A stretch of 64,000 nucleotides of DNA from Streptomyces sp. TLI_235 (GCA_002300355.1 NSGV01000001.1:4402001-4466000), one strand, 5' to 3'; shown: positions 1 to 8,024, counted from the first letter of the stretch. Notes: generated from the letters alone by a model not told the origin. Numbers and translations are program-made.

Positions 1-7
1 TGCCGGC

Positions 8-1354
8 ATGAGCCTGCTCGTCGTCGGACTGAGCCACCGCACCGCCCCGGTCGGCGTGCTGGAGCGCGCCGCCCTCACCGGCGAGGTCCCCACCCGCCTG
101 CTGCACGACGCCGCCGCCTCGGCCACCGTCGCCGAGGCCGCCCTGGTCAACACCTGCAACCGGATCGAGCTCTACGCGGACGTGGACAAGTTCCACGCCG
201 GCGTCGCCGAACTCTCGCTGCTGCTCGCCCACCACAGCGGCGTCGACCTGGAGGAGCTCACCGCCCACCTCTACGTCCACTACGAGGACCGCGCCGTCCA
301 CCACCTCTTCTCGGTGGCCTGCGGCCTGGACTCGATGGTCGTCGGCGAGGGCCAGATCCTCGGCCAGCTGCGCGACGCCCTGGCCCGCTCCCAGGACGAG
401 CACACCGCCGGCCGCGGCCTCAACGAGCTCTTCCAGCAGGCCCTTCGGGTCGGCAAGCGCGCCCACAGCGAGACCGGCATCGACCGGGCCGGCCAGTCCC
501 TGGTCACCTTCGGCCTGGAGCAGGTCGCCGCCGGCGCCGGCGACATCGCCGGCAAGCGCGTCCTGGTGGTGGGCGCCGGCTCGATGAGCTCGCTCGCCGC
601 CGCCACCCTCGTCCGCGCCGGCGTCACCGACCTGCTCGTCGCCAACCGCACCGCCGAGCGCGCCGAGCGCCTGGTCGGCAACCTCGGCACCGGCCGCACC
701 GTCGACTTCGCCAAGGTCCCCGAGGTGCTCGCCGACGTCGACCTGGTGGTCTCCTGCACCGGCGCCGCCGGCGTGGTCATCACCGCCGAGCAGGCCGCCG
801 CCGCCGTCGCCGCCCGCACCGGCGAGGGCCCGCTCGCCTTCCTCGACCTCGCGATGCCGCGGGACGTCCACCACGACGTCCACGAGCTGCCCGGCGCGCT
901 CCTGGTCGACATCGAGAGCCTGTCCCACGCGCACTCCGCCGACGGCCCGGGTGCCGCCGACGTCGACGCCGTCACCGGCATCGTCGCCGACGAGGTCGCC
1001 GCCTTCGGCGCCGCCCAGCGCGCCGCCCGGATCGCCCCCACCGTGGTCGCGCTCCGCTCGATGGCGTCCGACGTCGTCATCGGCGAGCTCGCCCGCCTCG
1101 AAGCCCGGCTGCCCGACCTCGACGAGCGCTCCCGCGCCGAGATCGGCCAGACCGTCCGCCGCGTCGTCGACAAGCTGCTGCACGCACCCACCGTGCGGGT
1201 CAAGCAGCTCGCCGCCGAGCCCGGCGGCGCCTCGTACGCCGAGGCGCTGCGGGAACTCTTCGACCTGGACCCGGCGGCCGTGCACGCCGTCTCCGGCACC
1301 CCGGCCTCGTCGCCGGGCGCCGGCCAAGCCCCCCGCGGCGGAGCGGCCGGATGA
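8..1354 (+). CDS. hemA: Glutamyl-tRNA reductase
   Basis: This enzyme reduces glutamyl-tRNA(Glu) with NADPH to glutamate-1-semialdehyde, the first committed step of C5 tetrapyrrole synthesis in the cytoplasm. The 448-residue protein opens with the family signature GLSHRTAPV. The nucleophilic cysteine lies in VNTCNRIELY (Cys50), and a Rossmann NADPH site VLVVGAGSM lies near residue 185. The C-terminal dimerisation region is followed by a Pro/Gly/Ala-rich tail of about 20 residues. Only seven bases precede the start, so the promoter and any upstream gene (often the redox regulator rex in streptomycetes) are outside the window. The stop overlaps the hemC start as ATGA, which indicates translational coupling. 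The product enters the pathway again through HemL at 13.7 kb. Confidence 0.97.
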   Translation: MSLLVVGLSHRTAPVGVLERAALTGEVPTRLLHDAAASATVAEAALVNTCNRIELYADVDKFHAGVAELSLLLAHHSGVDLEELTAHLYVHYEDRAVHHLFSVACGLDSMVVGEGQILGQLRDALARSQDEHTAGRGLNELFQQALRVGKRAHSETGIDRAGQSLVTFGLEQVAAGAGDIAGKRVLVVGAGSMSSLAAATLVRAGVTDLLVANRTAERAERLVGNLGTGRTVDFAKVPEVLADVDLVVSCTGAAGVVITAEQAAAAVAARTGEGPLAFLDLAMPRDVHHDVHELPGALLVDIESLSHAHSADGPGAADVDAVTGIVADEVAAFGAAQRAARIAPTVVALRSMASDVVIGELARLEARLPDLDERSRAEIGQTVRRVVDKLLHAPTVRVKQLAAEPGGASYAEALRELFDLDPAAVHAVSGTPASSPGAGQAPRGGAAG

Positions 1355-2394
1355 ACCCCGTCAACCCCCACCGGCACGACCTGGACGAGCACCTCATGAA
1401 TGGTCAACTGAGCAGCCCCCCGGGCGCCCCCGAGCAGCCGCTGCGCCTGGGCACCCGACGCAGCGCCCTGGCGATGGCGCAGTCCGGCATGGTCGCGCGC
1501 GAGGTGAGCCGGGTCACCGGCCGCCCGGTGGAACTCGTCGAGATCACCACCTTCGGCGACACCTCCCGGGAGGCGCTGGCGCAGATCGGCGGCACCGGCG
1601 TGTTCGTCTCGGCGCTGCGCGACGCCCTCCTGGAGGGCCGCATCGACCTCGCCGTGCACTCCCTCAAGGACCTCCCCACCGCCGCCCCGGCCGGCCTGCT
1701 CCTCGCGGCCGTCCCGGAGCGCGAGGACGTCCGCGACGCCCTGGTCGCCCGTGACGGGCTCACCCTCGGCGAACTCGTCGAGAAGCTCGCCGGCAGCGGC
1801 CGCACCGCCCGCGTCGGCACCGGCTCCCCGCGCCGGATGGCCCAGCTGAACGCCTGGGCGGCCGCCCGCGGCACCGCCCTGGAGACCGTCGCGATACGCG
1901 GCAACGTGGACACCCGGATCGGCTACGTCGCCTCCGGCGAGCTGGACGCCGTCCTCCTCGCCACCGCCGGCCTCAACCGGCTCGGCCGCGCCGCCGAGAT
2001 CACCGAGCACCTCGACCCCGAGCTGATGGTCCCGGCCCCCGGCCAGGGCGCCCTCGCCGTGGAGTGCGTGGACGCCGGCCTCGCCGCACAGCTCGCCGCG
2101 CTCGACCACACGCCCACCCGGGCCGCGGTCGTCGCCGAACGCGCCCTGCTGGCCGCCCTCGAGGCGGGCTGCTCGGCGCCCGTCGCCGCGCTGGCCGTCT
2201 GGGCCGGCACCGAACTGCAGTTGGAGGGCGTGGTCGGCACCACCGACGGCGCCACCCTGCTGAGAATGACCGCCACCGGCCCGCTCGTCCTGGACGAGAC
2301 GGCCGAGGAGCAGGCGGCGGCCCTCGGCCGCGCGCTCGCTGCCCGGCTGCTCGACCAGGGGGCGGCCGGCCTGATGGGGGAGCGAAACCGATGA
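1351..2394 (+). CDS. hemC: Porphobilinogen deaminase (hydroxymethylbilane synthase)
   Basis: HemC polymerises four porphobilinogens into hydroxymethylbilane, using a covalent dipyrromethane cofactor. Visible family motifs are LRLGTRRSALAMAQ near residue 31, HSLKDLP near 103, GTGSPRR near 156 and APGQGALAVE near 229. The cofactor cysteine is in LEAGCSAPVA (Cys274 from this start). The ATG chosen overlaps the hemA stop and has GGAG seven bases upstream. A second in-frame ATG at 1396 would remove 15 residues that are not part of the conserved fold and remains possible. It is the second gene of the hemACD run and overlaps hemD by ATGA. Confidence 0.96.
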   Translation: MNPVNPHRHDLDEHLMNGQLSSPPGAPEQPLRLGTRRSALAMAQSGMVAREVSRVTGRPVELVEITTFGDTSREALAQIGGTGVFVSALRDALLEGRIDLAVHSLKDLPTAAPAGLLLAAVPEREDVRDALVARDGLTLGELVEKLAGSGRTARVGTGSPRRMAQLNAWAAARGTALETVAIRGNVDTRIGYVASGELDAVLLATAGLNRLGRAAEITEHLDPELMVPAPGQGALAVECVDAGLAAQLAALDHTPTRAAVVAERALLAALEAGCSAPVAALAVWAGTELQLEGVVGTTDGATLLRMTATGPLVLDETAEEQAAALGRALAARLLDQGAAGLMGERNR

Positions 2395-4037
2395 GCCCCA
2401 CCGCCGCCACCAGCCCGTCCAACGGCCCGGCCCAGCCGGCCGGCCGCTGCACCTTCCTGGGAGCCGGCCCGGGCGACCCCGGTCTGCTCACCCTCCGCGC
2501 GGTCGACGTGCTGGCCTCCGCCGACGTCCTGATCGCCGACCCGCTCACCGCCGCCGCCGTCCGCGCGCACTGCCCGGCCGGCGTCCAGGTGCACAACCCC
2601 GCCGAGGAGGCCGGCCTCGACGTCGCCAGGCTCGTCGCGGACGCCGTCCGGGCGGGCAAGCACGTGGTGCGCACCGTCGACGGCGACCCGGGCCTCGACG
2701 GCTGCGCCGCCGAGGAGATGCTCGGCTGCGCCGGCGCGGAGATCGCCTTCGAGGTGATCCCCGGTGTCGCCCAGTCGGTCGGCGTGCCGGCCTACGCGGG
2801 TGTGCCGCTGCGCAGCAGTCAGGGTGCCGACGTGCGCTTCGTGGACGCCGCCGCGCTGCTCGGCGGCGCCGGCGTCGACCTCGGCGCGCTGGAGACCACC
2901 CTGGTCGTCCGCACGACCCTCGGCCAGCTGCCGGCCACCGCCAACGCGCTGGTCGCCAACGGCCGCAAGCCGGAGGCGGCGCTCTCCGCCACCCTGTCGG
3001 GCACCACCACCCGCCAGCGCACCTTCACCTCCACGCTGGCCGGCATCGCCGCCGACCTGAAGGCGGCCCGGGTGCTGCCCTCCCCGGTGTCGGCCCCGGT
3101 CGACCCGGCCACCCCGGTGATAGCCGTGGTGGGCGAGCAGGTCGCCCACCGCGCCTCGCACTCCTGGTTCGAGACCAAGCCGCTGTTCGGCTGGAACGTC
3201 CTCGTCCCGCGGACGAAGGAGCAGGCGCACGGCCTCTCCGACCAGCTGCGCGGCTACGGCGCCGTCCCGCAGGAGGTGCCGACCATCGCGGTGGAGCCCC
3301 CGCGCACCCCGCAGCAGATGGAGCGCGCCATCAAGGGCCTGGTGACCGGCCGCTACGAGTGGATCGCGTTCACCTCGGTCAACGCCGTGAAGGCCGTCCG
3401 GGAGAAGTTCGAGGAGTACGGCCTGGACGCCCGCGCGTTCGCCGGCATCAAGGTCGCCGCGGTCGGCGAGACGACCGCCCAGGCGCTGGTCGACTTCGGT
3501 GTGAAGCCCGACCTGGTGCCCTCCGGCGAGCAGTCCGCCGCCGGGCTGCTGGAGGACTGGCCGCCGTACGACCCGGTCTTCGACCCGATCGACCGGGTGC
3601 TGCTGCCGCGCGCCGACATCGCCACCGAGACGCTCGTCGCCGGCCTGGTCGAGCTCGGCTGGGAGGTCGACGACGTGACGGCGTACCGCACCGTGCGCGC
3701 CTCGCCGCCGCCGGCCGAGACCCGCGAGGCGATCAAGGGCGGCGGGTTCGACGCGGTGCTCTTCACCTCGTCGTCCACCGTGCGGAACCTGGTCGGCATC
3801 GCCGGCAAGCCGCACAACGTGACCGTCATCGCCTGCATCGGCCCGGCCACCGCCAAGACGGCGGAGGAGCACGGCCTGCGGGTCGACGTGATGGCGCCCG
3901 CGCCGTCCGCCGCCGCACTGGCCCAGGCCCTCGCCGAATTCGGCGCCCGGCGCCGGGACACCGCGGTCGCCGCCGGCGAGCCGGTCTACCGGCCGAGCGA
4001 GCGCCGCCCCGGGTCGCGCCGCAAGGCCGCCCGCTGA
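2391..4037 (+). CDS. hemD: Uroporphyrinogen-III synthase fused to a CobA-like methyltransferase domain
   Basis: The 548-residue protein has two parts. Residues about 18-260 resemble the SAM-dependent uroporphyrinogen-III methyltransferase fold (FLGAGPGDPGLLTLRA near 22, IPGVAQSVGVPAYAG near 121). Residues about 275-530 are uroporphyrinogen-III synthase (ETKPLFGWNVLVPRTKEQ, then WIAFTSVNAVKAV and FTSSSTVRNLV). HemD closes hydroxymethylbilane with D-ring inversion. The usual methyltransferase loop KGGDPFVFGRG is replaced by TVDGDPGLDGCA near residue 95, so the N-terminal domain may not methylate and could be structural. The start is the ATG overlapping the hemC stop; the frame stays open further upstream only as a shadow of hemC. 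Confidence 0.93.
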   Translation: MSPTAATSPSNGPAQPAGRCTFLGAGPGDPGLLTLRAVDVLASADVLIADPLTAAAVRAHCPAGVQVHNPAEEAGLDVARLVADAVRAGKHVVRTVDGDPGLDGCAAEEMLGCAGAEIAFEVIPGVAQSVGVPAYAGVPLRSSQGADVRFVDAAALLGGAGVDLGALETTLVVRTTLGQLPATANALVANGRKPEAALSATLSGTTTRQRTFTSTLAGIAADLKAARVLPSPVSAPVDPATPVIAVVGEQVAHRASHSWFETKPLFGWNVLVPRTKEQAHGLSDQLRGYGAVPQEVPTIAVEPPRTPQQMERAIKGLVTGRYEWIAFTSVNAVKAVREKFEEYGLDARAFAGIKVAAVGETTAQALVDFGVKPDLVPSGEQSAAGLLEDWPPYDPVFDPIDRVLLPRADIATETLVAGLVELGWEVDDVTAYRTVRASPPPAETREAIKGGGFDAVLFTSSSTVRNLVGIAGKPHNVTVIACIGPATAKTAEEHGLRVDVMAPAPSAAALAQALAEFGARRRDTAVAAGEPVYRPSERRPGSRRKAAR

Positions 4038-4043
4038 ACCCCG

Positions 4044-4074
4044 CCGCCGGGGAGGTACCGAACCTCCCCGGCGG
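4044..4074 (+). terminator. Hairpin between hemD and hemB
   Basis: A perfect 13-bp inverted repeat (4044-4056 with 4062-4074) encloses a five-base loop, starting seven bases after the hemD stop. There is no T-run, as is usual for high-GC actinobacteria. It could terminate the hemACD message, attenuate hemB, or protect a processed 3' end. hemB's ribosome site lies directly after the stem. Confidence 0.6.
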
Positions 4075-4105
4075 CTCCGTGTCGTACCGGAGAGAGAAGC
4101 AGCAG

Positions 4106-5086
4106 TTGTCCGCCGAATTCCCGACCGTACGCCCGCGCCGCCTCCGCTCGACCCCGGCGATGCGCCGGCTGGTCGCCGAGACCCGCCTGCACCCGGCCGA
4201 GCTGATCCTGCCGGCCTTCGTCCGCGAGGGCATCACCGAGCCGATGCCGATCACCTCGATGCCCGGCATCGTCCAGCACACCCGGGACACCCTGCGCCGG
4301 GCCGCGGTGGAGGCCGCCGAGGCCGGCATCGGCGGCATCATGCTGTTCGGCGTGCCCGAGGTGCAGGACGCCGTCGGCAGCGAGGGCACCAACCCGGACG
4401 GCATCCTGCAGCAGGCGATCCGCGACGTGGTCGCCGAGGTCGGCGACCGGCTCGTCGTCATGTCCGACCTCTGCCTGGACGAGTACACCGACCACGGCCA
4501 CTGCGGCGTCCTCGCCGAGGACGGCTCCGTCGACAACGACGCCACCCTGGAGCGCTACGCCGAGATGGCCGTGGTGCAGGCCGACGCCGGCGTCCACCTG
4601 GTCGGCCCCTCCGGCATGATGGACGGTCAGATCGGCGTGGTCCGGCGGGCCCTGGACGAGGCCGGCCACCAGGACACCGGCATCCTCGCCTACACCGCCA
4701 AGTACGCCTCCGCCTTCTTCGGGCCGTTCCGCGAGGCGGTCGGCTCCTCGCTCAAGGGCGACCGCAAGACCTACCAGCAGGACCCGGCCAACGCCCGCGA
4801 GTCGCTGCGCGAGCTGGAGCAGGACGTCGCCGAGGGCGCCGACCTCGTCATGGTGAAGCCTGCCATGGCCTACCTGGACGTGCTGCGGCAGATCGCCGAC
4901 GCCTCCCCGGTGCCGGTCGCCGCGTACCAGGTCTCCGGCGAGTACTCGATGATCGAGGCCGCCGCCGCCAACGGCTGGGTGGACCGCGAGCGGATCATCC
5001 TGGAGACGCTCACCTCGATCCGCCGGGCCGGCGCCGAGCAGATCCTCACCTACTGGGCCGTCGAGGCCGCCCGGATGCTGGCGTAG
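4106..5086 (+). CDS. hemB: Delta-aminolevulinic acid dehydratase (porphobilinogen synthase)
   Basis: HemB condenses two 5-aminolevulinates into porphobilinogen. From the TTG at 4106 the protein is 326 residues. It shows the N-terminal RPRRLRSTPAMRR segment typical of the family, metal-site cysteines in SDLCLDEYTDHGHCG (Cys123, Cys133), and the two active-site lysines in YTAKYASAFFG (Lys199) and VMVKPAMAYLD (Lys251). I chose TTG 4106 because the product then begins just before the conserved block and GGAGAGAG sits about 10-13 bases upstream. A GTG at 4079 is the alternative and would start only four bases after the hemD/hemB hairpin. The gene ends before a long bidirectional hairpin. Confidence 0.93.
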   Translation: MSAEFPTVRPRRLRSTPAMRRLVAETRLHPAELILPAFVREGITEPMPITSMPGIVQHTRDTLRRAAVEAAEAGIGGIMLFGVPEVQDAVGSEGTNPDGILQQAIRDVVAEVGDRLVVMSDLCLDEYTDHGHCGVLAEDGSVDNDATLERYAEMAVVQADAGVHLVGPSGMMDGQIGVVRRALDEAGHQDTGILAYTAKYASAFFGPFREAVGSSLKGDRKTYQQDPANARESLRELEQDVAEGADLVMVKPAMAYLDVLRQIADASPVPVAAYQVSGEYSMIEAAAANGWVDRERIILETLTSIRRAGAEQILTYWAVEAARMLA

Positions 5087-5094
5087 CAACGCCG

Positions 5095-5133
5095 GGAGGC
5101 CGGGCCGCGGGGTCAACCCGCGGCCCGGCCTCC
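5095..5133. terminator. Bidirectional terminator after hemB
   Basis: A perfect 17-bp inverted repeat (5095-5111 with 5117-5133) has a five-base loop. It lies between the convergent hemB and the small secreted-protein gene ending at 5151. Confidence 0.85.
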
Positions 5134-5150
5134 GGTGCGTCTGCGGCCGG

Positions 5151-5408
5151 TCAGCCGATGTGCGCCTCGCCATCGGCGCCGCCACCGATGGACGTGCTGG
5201 TGGCCCAGCCCCAATCCTGGCCGATCACGGAGATGTTGCTGGTCTCGGCCCAGCCGTGGCCCTCGCCCGCGACGAACGGGTCGTCGGCGGTGGCGACCAG
5301 GCTGGCGCCGCCGCCCGCGTCCACGTGCGCCTGGGCGGGCGCCGCGACACCGGCCACGGCCAGTGCGCCGACAGCGGTCAGCAGGGCCTTGCCGAGCATG
5401 GTCTTCAT
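5151..5408 (-). CDS. Small secreted protein, unknown function
   Basis: The predicted 85-residue product starts MKTMLGKALLTAVGALAVAG and has a clear Sec signal peptide ending in a PAQA-type cleavage site near residue 26. The roughly 59-residue mature chain is rich in Gly, Ala and Ser, has no cysteine, and ends with a Gly-rich stretch and EAHIG. I do not recognise a domain. The start is the first ATG that leaves a signal peptide and has AGAGGA about 12 bases upstream; the frame extends further upstream but with non-secretory sequence. It lies at the edge of the rodlin/chaplin cluster, so a surface role is plausible but unproven. Confidence 0.75.
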   Translation of the reverse strand: MKTMLGKALLTAVGALAVAGVAAPAQAHVDAGGGASLVATADDPFVAGEGHGWAETSNISVIGQDWGWATSTSIGGGADGEAHIG

Positions 5409-5666
5409 GATGGAGGGGTCCTCTCTACGACGGTGATGCGGACTCGACTGATCACAACAAGCCGCCCCGGCCCGGCAACCACGCACCCGGCATGACGCAC
5501 CGTCACCCGAACGCCCTCCGTGGGGACCGCTGTGCGGAACGGACCCGGCGGACGGCGGGGGAGGGGTGACCGCGGCCCGGCCGGCGGACACCCGGCCGGG
5601 GAACGGCAACCGCCGGACCCGGAGGAGCGACTCCCCCGAGCCCGGCGGCGGATCGGACCGGCAGGA

Positions 5667-6014
5667 TCAGCCGATCAGGTGGGAGACGCCGCCGTCGCCG
5701 CTGCCCACGGTGTTCTGGCCCACCACGCAGGTCTGCTGCGGCTGGTTGTTGAGGACCGGGACCTCGATCGGCACGGCGAGGCCGACGACCGCGCCGACCG
5801 CGATGTTGTGGACCTCGGGCAGGCAGAGGTTCGGGTTGTCCAGGGTGTGGTAGTTCGGGCTGTGGTCACCGGTGGTACCGGTGGCGTTGGTGCCGCCGTT
5901 GCCCTGGATGGAGGTGGCGGCACCGTCGGCGTCGCCGATCGCCATCGCGGGAGCGGCGGCCATGGCGACACCGGCGGCGGCGACGCCGGCGGCGGCGAGA
6001 GCCTTCTTGATCAT
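5667..6014 (-). CDS. Rodlin-like secreted protein
   Basis: The 115-residue precursor has a signal peptide (cleavage after APAMA near residue 25). Its mature chain has rodlin-like landmarks in order: an IGDADG start, a Gly/Asn-rich segment, GDHSPN, then VPIEVPVLNNQPQQTC and a SHLIG end. Rodlins arrange chaplin fibrils into the rodlet pattern on aerial hyphae and spores. The two cysteines (LCLPE and QQTC) could form a disulfide. It is about 15 residues shorter than the S. coelicolor rodlins as I remember them, so I call it rodlin-like. GAAGGA lies about 12 bases before the ATG. It is a paralogue of the next gene. Confidence 0.75.
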   Translation of the reverse strand: MIKKALAAAGVAAAGVAMAAAPAMAIGDADGAATSIQGNGGTNATGTTGDHSPNYHTLDNPNLCLPEVHNIAVGAVVGLAVPIEVPVLNNQPQQTCVVGQNTVGSGDGGVSHLIG

Positions 6015-6092
6015 CTCTGCGTTCCTTCGTGGGATCTTCTGAATGGGATGGAGCCTCGCCCCGGCGGGTGGCTCACGCCGGGCGTTTCTGCG

Positions 6093-6122
6093 CCGGTGCG
6101 GCCGGGGGAGCGGCCGCACCGG
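6093..6122 (-). terminator. Hairpin downstream of second rodlin-like gene
   Basis: A 12-bp perfect inverted repeat (6093-6104 with 6111-6122) and a six-base loop lie 48 bases beyond the stop of the reverse-strand gene 6170-6514. It separates the two rodlin-like genes and suggests at least partly independent transcripts. Confidence 0.6.
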
Positions 6123-6169
6123 GTGGTACGGGATCGGGGCGGGGGCCCCGAGAGTGCGGCGGGTGTGCG

Positions 6170-6514
6170 TCAGCCGACCAGGTGGGAAACGCCGCCGTCG
6201 CCGCTGCCGAGGGTGCCCTCGCCGACCACGCAGGTCTGCTTGGGCTGGTTGTTGAGCGCGTCGACCTCGACCGGAACCGCCACGCCGAGCACGGCCACAC
6301 CGATGTTGTGGATCTCGGGGAGGCAGACGTTCGGGTTGTCGGCGAAGTGGAAGTTGGGGCTGTGGTTGCCCCAGGTGCCGGTGGCGTTGGTGCCGCCGTT
6401 GCCCTGGATCGAGCCGGCGGAGCCGTCCGCGTTGCCGATCGCGCCGGCCGGAGCCGCGGCGGTGGCCAGGGCGGCGGCCGCCAGGCCCAGGCCCGCGAAG
6501 GTCTTCTTCAGCAT
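6170..6514 (-). CDS. Rodlin-like secreted protein
   Basis: The 114-residue precursor is a clear paralogue of the neighbouring gene. It has a signal peptide ending in APAGA, an IGNADG mature start, the shared QGNGGTNATGT and NHSPNF blocks, NVCLPEIHNIG, a VPVEVDALNNQPKQTC block and a GVSHLVG end. Two cysteines are conserved. By family it would be a secreted rodlet-layer protein made during aerial growth. An exact -35 and near-exact -10 match to the sigma-BldN promoter consensus lies about 100 bases upstream on the same strand, which supports developmental control. GAGAGG precedes the ATG. Confidence 0.75.
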   Translation of the reverse strand: MLKKTFAGLGLAAAALATAAAPAGAIGNADGSAGSIQGNGGTNATGTWGNHSPNFHFADNPNVCLPEIHNIGVAVLGVAVPVEVDALNNQPKQTCVVGEGTLGSGDGGVSHLVG

Positions 6515-6823
6515 GGGAGATACCTCTCTGAAATGCTCGGGTGCGGCGGCCCGGCGGCCGTGCCCGGTGTCTGTGGATTCCGGTCGCGTCGCCGTCGAGC
6601 TGCGACATCCGGTTCAAAGAATGACGGCCGGGAAAGTTACGCAGATTCTTCGCAGGCGTCTGATTGATCATCAGGTCGGTGGTATTCCAGTCCGATTATT
6701 AGCCCGTACCGGTTAATCGACGCAATCCCGCCCGTGGTCGGTCGTTGCGCAGATTGCTTTTCCGCAGGTCTCTCCCCTCGGAACCGCTCCGATAGAACGC
6801 ACTCGGACAGAACGGTGAATTGC
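6515..6823. other. Divergent intergenic region, locally A/T-rich
   Basis: This 309-bp gap separates the reverse rodlin-like gene from the forward secreted-protein gene. It holds the candidate BldN promoter. The 60 bases from 6661 are about half A/T, unusual against surroundings above 70% GC. No gene with coding character is present. The forward promoter for 6824 should also lie here, but I find no convincing match. Confidence 0.6.
6614..6641 (-). promoter_or_regulatory. Candidate sigma-BldN promoter of the rodlin-like gene
   Basis: Read on the reverse strand, CGTAAC (6641-6636) is followed by exactly 16 bases and then CTTTGA (6619-6614). The sigma-BldN consensus, known from bldM promoter 1 and chaplin/rodlin promoters, is CGTAAC-N16-CGTTGA. 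One base differs. The predicted start near 6607 leaves a leader of about 90 bases before the rodlin-like ATG at 6514. Confidence 0.55.
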
Positions 6824-7474
6824 ATGAAGCTTTCCAAGCGGGCCACCGGCGCCCTGCTGCTCGCGGTCGGTGCCGGCGTCGTCTCCGCGCAGGGCGCGGC
6901 CGAGGCCCGCCCGATGACCCCCGGCGAGGTGGCGGCCGTCGAGAACGGCCTGGCGGGCCAGGAGGTGCCGTTCAACGTCCCGCTGCCGCTGCTCACCCAG
7001 ACCGGCACGCTCTCCGGCGGGCTGCCCGCCTCGCCGCTGCAGCCGCCGGTGCCCGAGGAGCACCCGGGCGCCCAGCTCCTCCCGGACCGGATCGTCCCCG
7101 CGGTCAACATCGGCCGGGTCGGCCCGGCCGTGGACGCCGTGGTGCCGCTGCCCGCCGCCGACCGGAGCACCGAGCTCGGCCAGGCCGTCCTCAACGTGCC
7201 CGCCGCCCCGATCCGGACGGCCGGCCCGGCCCTGGAACTCGGCCAGCCGCTGCGCTACGCCACCGACCACAGCGGGGAGTTCGCCGACGGCGCGCTCTCC
7301 TTCGGCGAGCTGGACCCGCAGCTGGTGACCGCGCCGGTGCAGGCCGTGCCCGGCGCCAAGGCCTCGCTCGGCGGCGACGACCAGCGGGTCTCGGTCACCG
7401 ACACGGCCGGCAACCTGACGGCGGCCGCCACCGGTGCGCTCTCCTCCGACGTCCTGGCGCCGCCCGCGTTCTGA
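6824..7474 (+). CDS. Secreted protein, unknown function
   Basis: The 216-residue product begins MKLSKRATGALLLAVGAGVV and has a signal peptide with a likely cleavage after AEA near residue 26. The mature chain of about 190 residues is rich in Pro, Ala, Leu and Gly, with no cysteine and no domain I recognise. Phrases such as VPLPLLTQTG and SPLQPPVP suggest an extended, proline-rich surface protein. The ATG was chosen because the signal peptide follows it directly; an upstream extension of 30 residues is non-secretory. It is transcribed divergently from the rodlin-like genes and converges on another secreted-protein gene, with a shared hairpin between them. Confidence 0.75.
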   Translation: MKLSKRATGALLLAVGAGVVSAQGAAEARPMTPGEVAAVENGLAGQEVPFNVPLPLLTQTGTLSGGLPASPLQPPVPEEHPGAQLLPDRIVPAVNIGRVGPAVDAVVPLPAADRSTELGQAVLNVPAAPIRTAGPALELGQPLRYATDHSGEFADGALSFGELDPQLVTAPVQAVPGAKASLGGDDQRVSVTDTAGNLTAAATGALSSDVLAPPAF

Positions 7475-7492
7475 CCCGCGGCCCGAACGGCG

Positions 7493-7525
7493 GGAGCCCG
7501 GCACCCCCCGAGGGCGCCGGGCTCC
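7493..7525. terminator. Hairpin between convergent secreted-protein genes
   Basis: A 10-bp perfect inverted repeat (7493-7502 with 7516-7525) has a C/G-rich loop that can extend the pairing. It lies between the stop at 7474 and the convergent stop at 7554. Confidence 0.6.
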
Positions 7526-7553
7526 GTGGCGTGCGCAGGCGCCTCCGGGGCGG

Positions 7554-7943
7554 TCAGCCGGGCAGCAGACCGAGCGTCGGGCCGACCACCGGCAGGCTCT
7601 GCGGGCCGCCGCCCGCGCTGAGCGGCGAGGTCAGCGGCGCGGTGCCGACCGTCGGCACCCCGTTGTCGGGCTGAACGGCGACGCCGTTGTTCAGCACGTC
7701 GGCCGAGGACTGCGCCCACGGGTCGAGCCGCAGGTTCTTCACCGGGGCCACCGCGTAGCCGAGCGCACCGGTCGTGCCGCCGACCACCTGCCCGGTGTCG
7801 GGGGACTGCAACTGCGCGGCCGGCCGGGGCAGCCCGGCCGGGGCGGTCTGCTCGGCGGCGGAGGCCGGGCCGGCCGCCGCGCCCACCGCGGCGGCCGCGC
7901 CGAGCGCGGCCAGCAGGCCCGTTCGGGCCGTCTTCAGCACCAT
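7554..7943 (-). CDS. Small secreted protein, uncharacterised streptomycete family
   Basis: The 129-residue precursor has a long Ala-rich signal peptide (cleavage near ASAAE, residue 30). Its mature chain includes LRLDPWAQSSADVLNNGV and ends in LPVVGPTLGLLPG. From memory, small secreted streptomycete proteins with a similar LRLDPxA...LPVVGPxxGLLP layout exist and carry no established function; database labels of ATP-binding for them have no support in this sequence. There is no cysteine and no membrane anchor. Its place among chaplins and rodlins makes a cell-surface role likely. Confidence 0.7.
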   Translation of the reverse strand: MVLKTARTGLLAALGAAAAVGAAAGPASAAEQTAPAGLPRPAAQLQSPDTGQVVGGTTGALGYAVAPVKNLRLDPWAQSSADVLNNGVAVQPDNGVPTVGTAPLTSPLSAGGGPQSLPVVGPTLGLLPG

Positions 7944-8024
7944 GGAGGAATCCTTCTCGTCGGTGGGATGGGTGGCCGCCGGCCGGACGCCCTCGCGGGG
8001 CCGGGCCGCGGCGCCGACGCGAAC

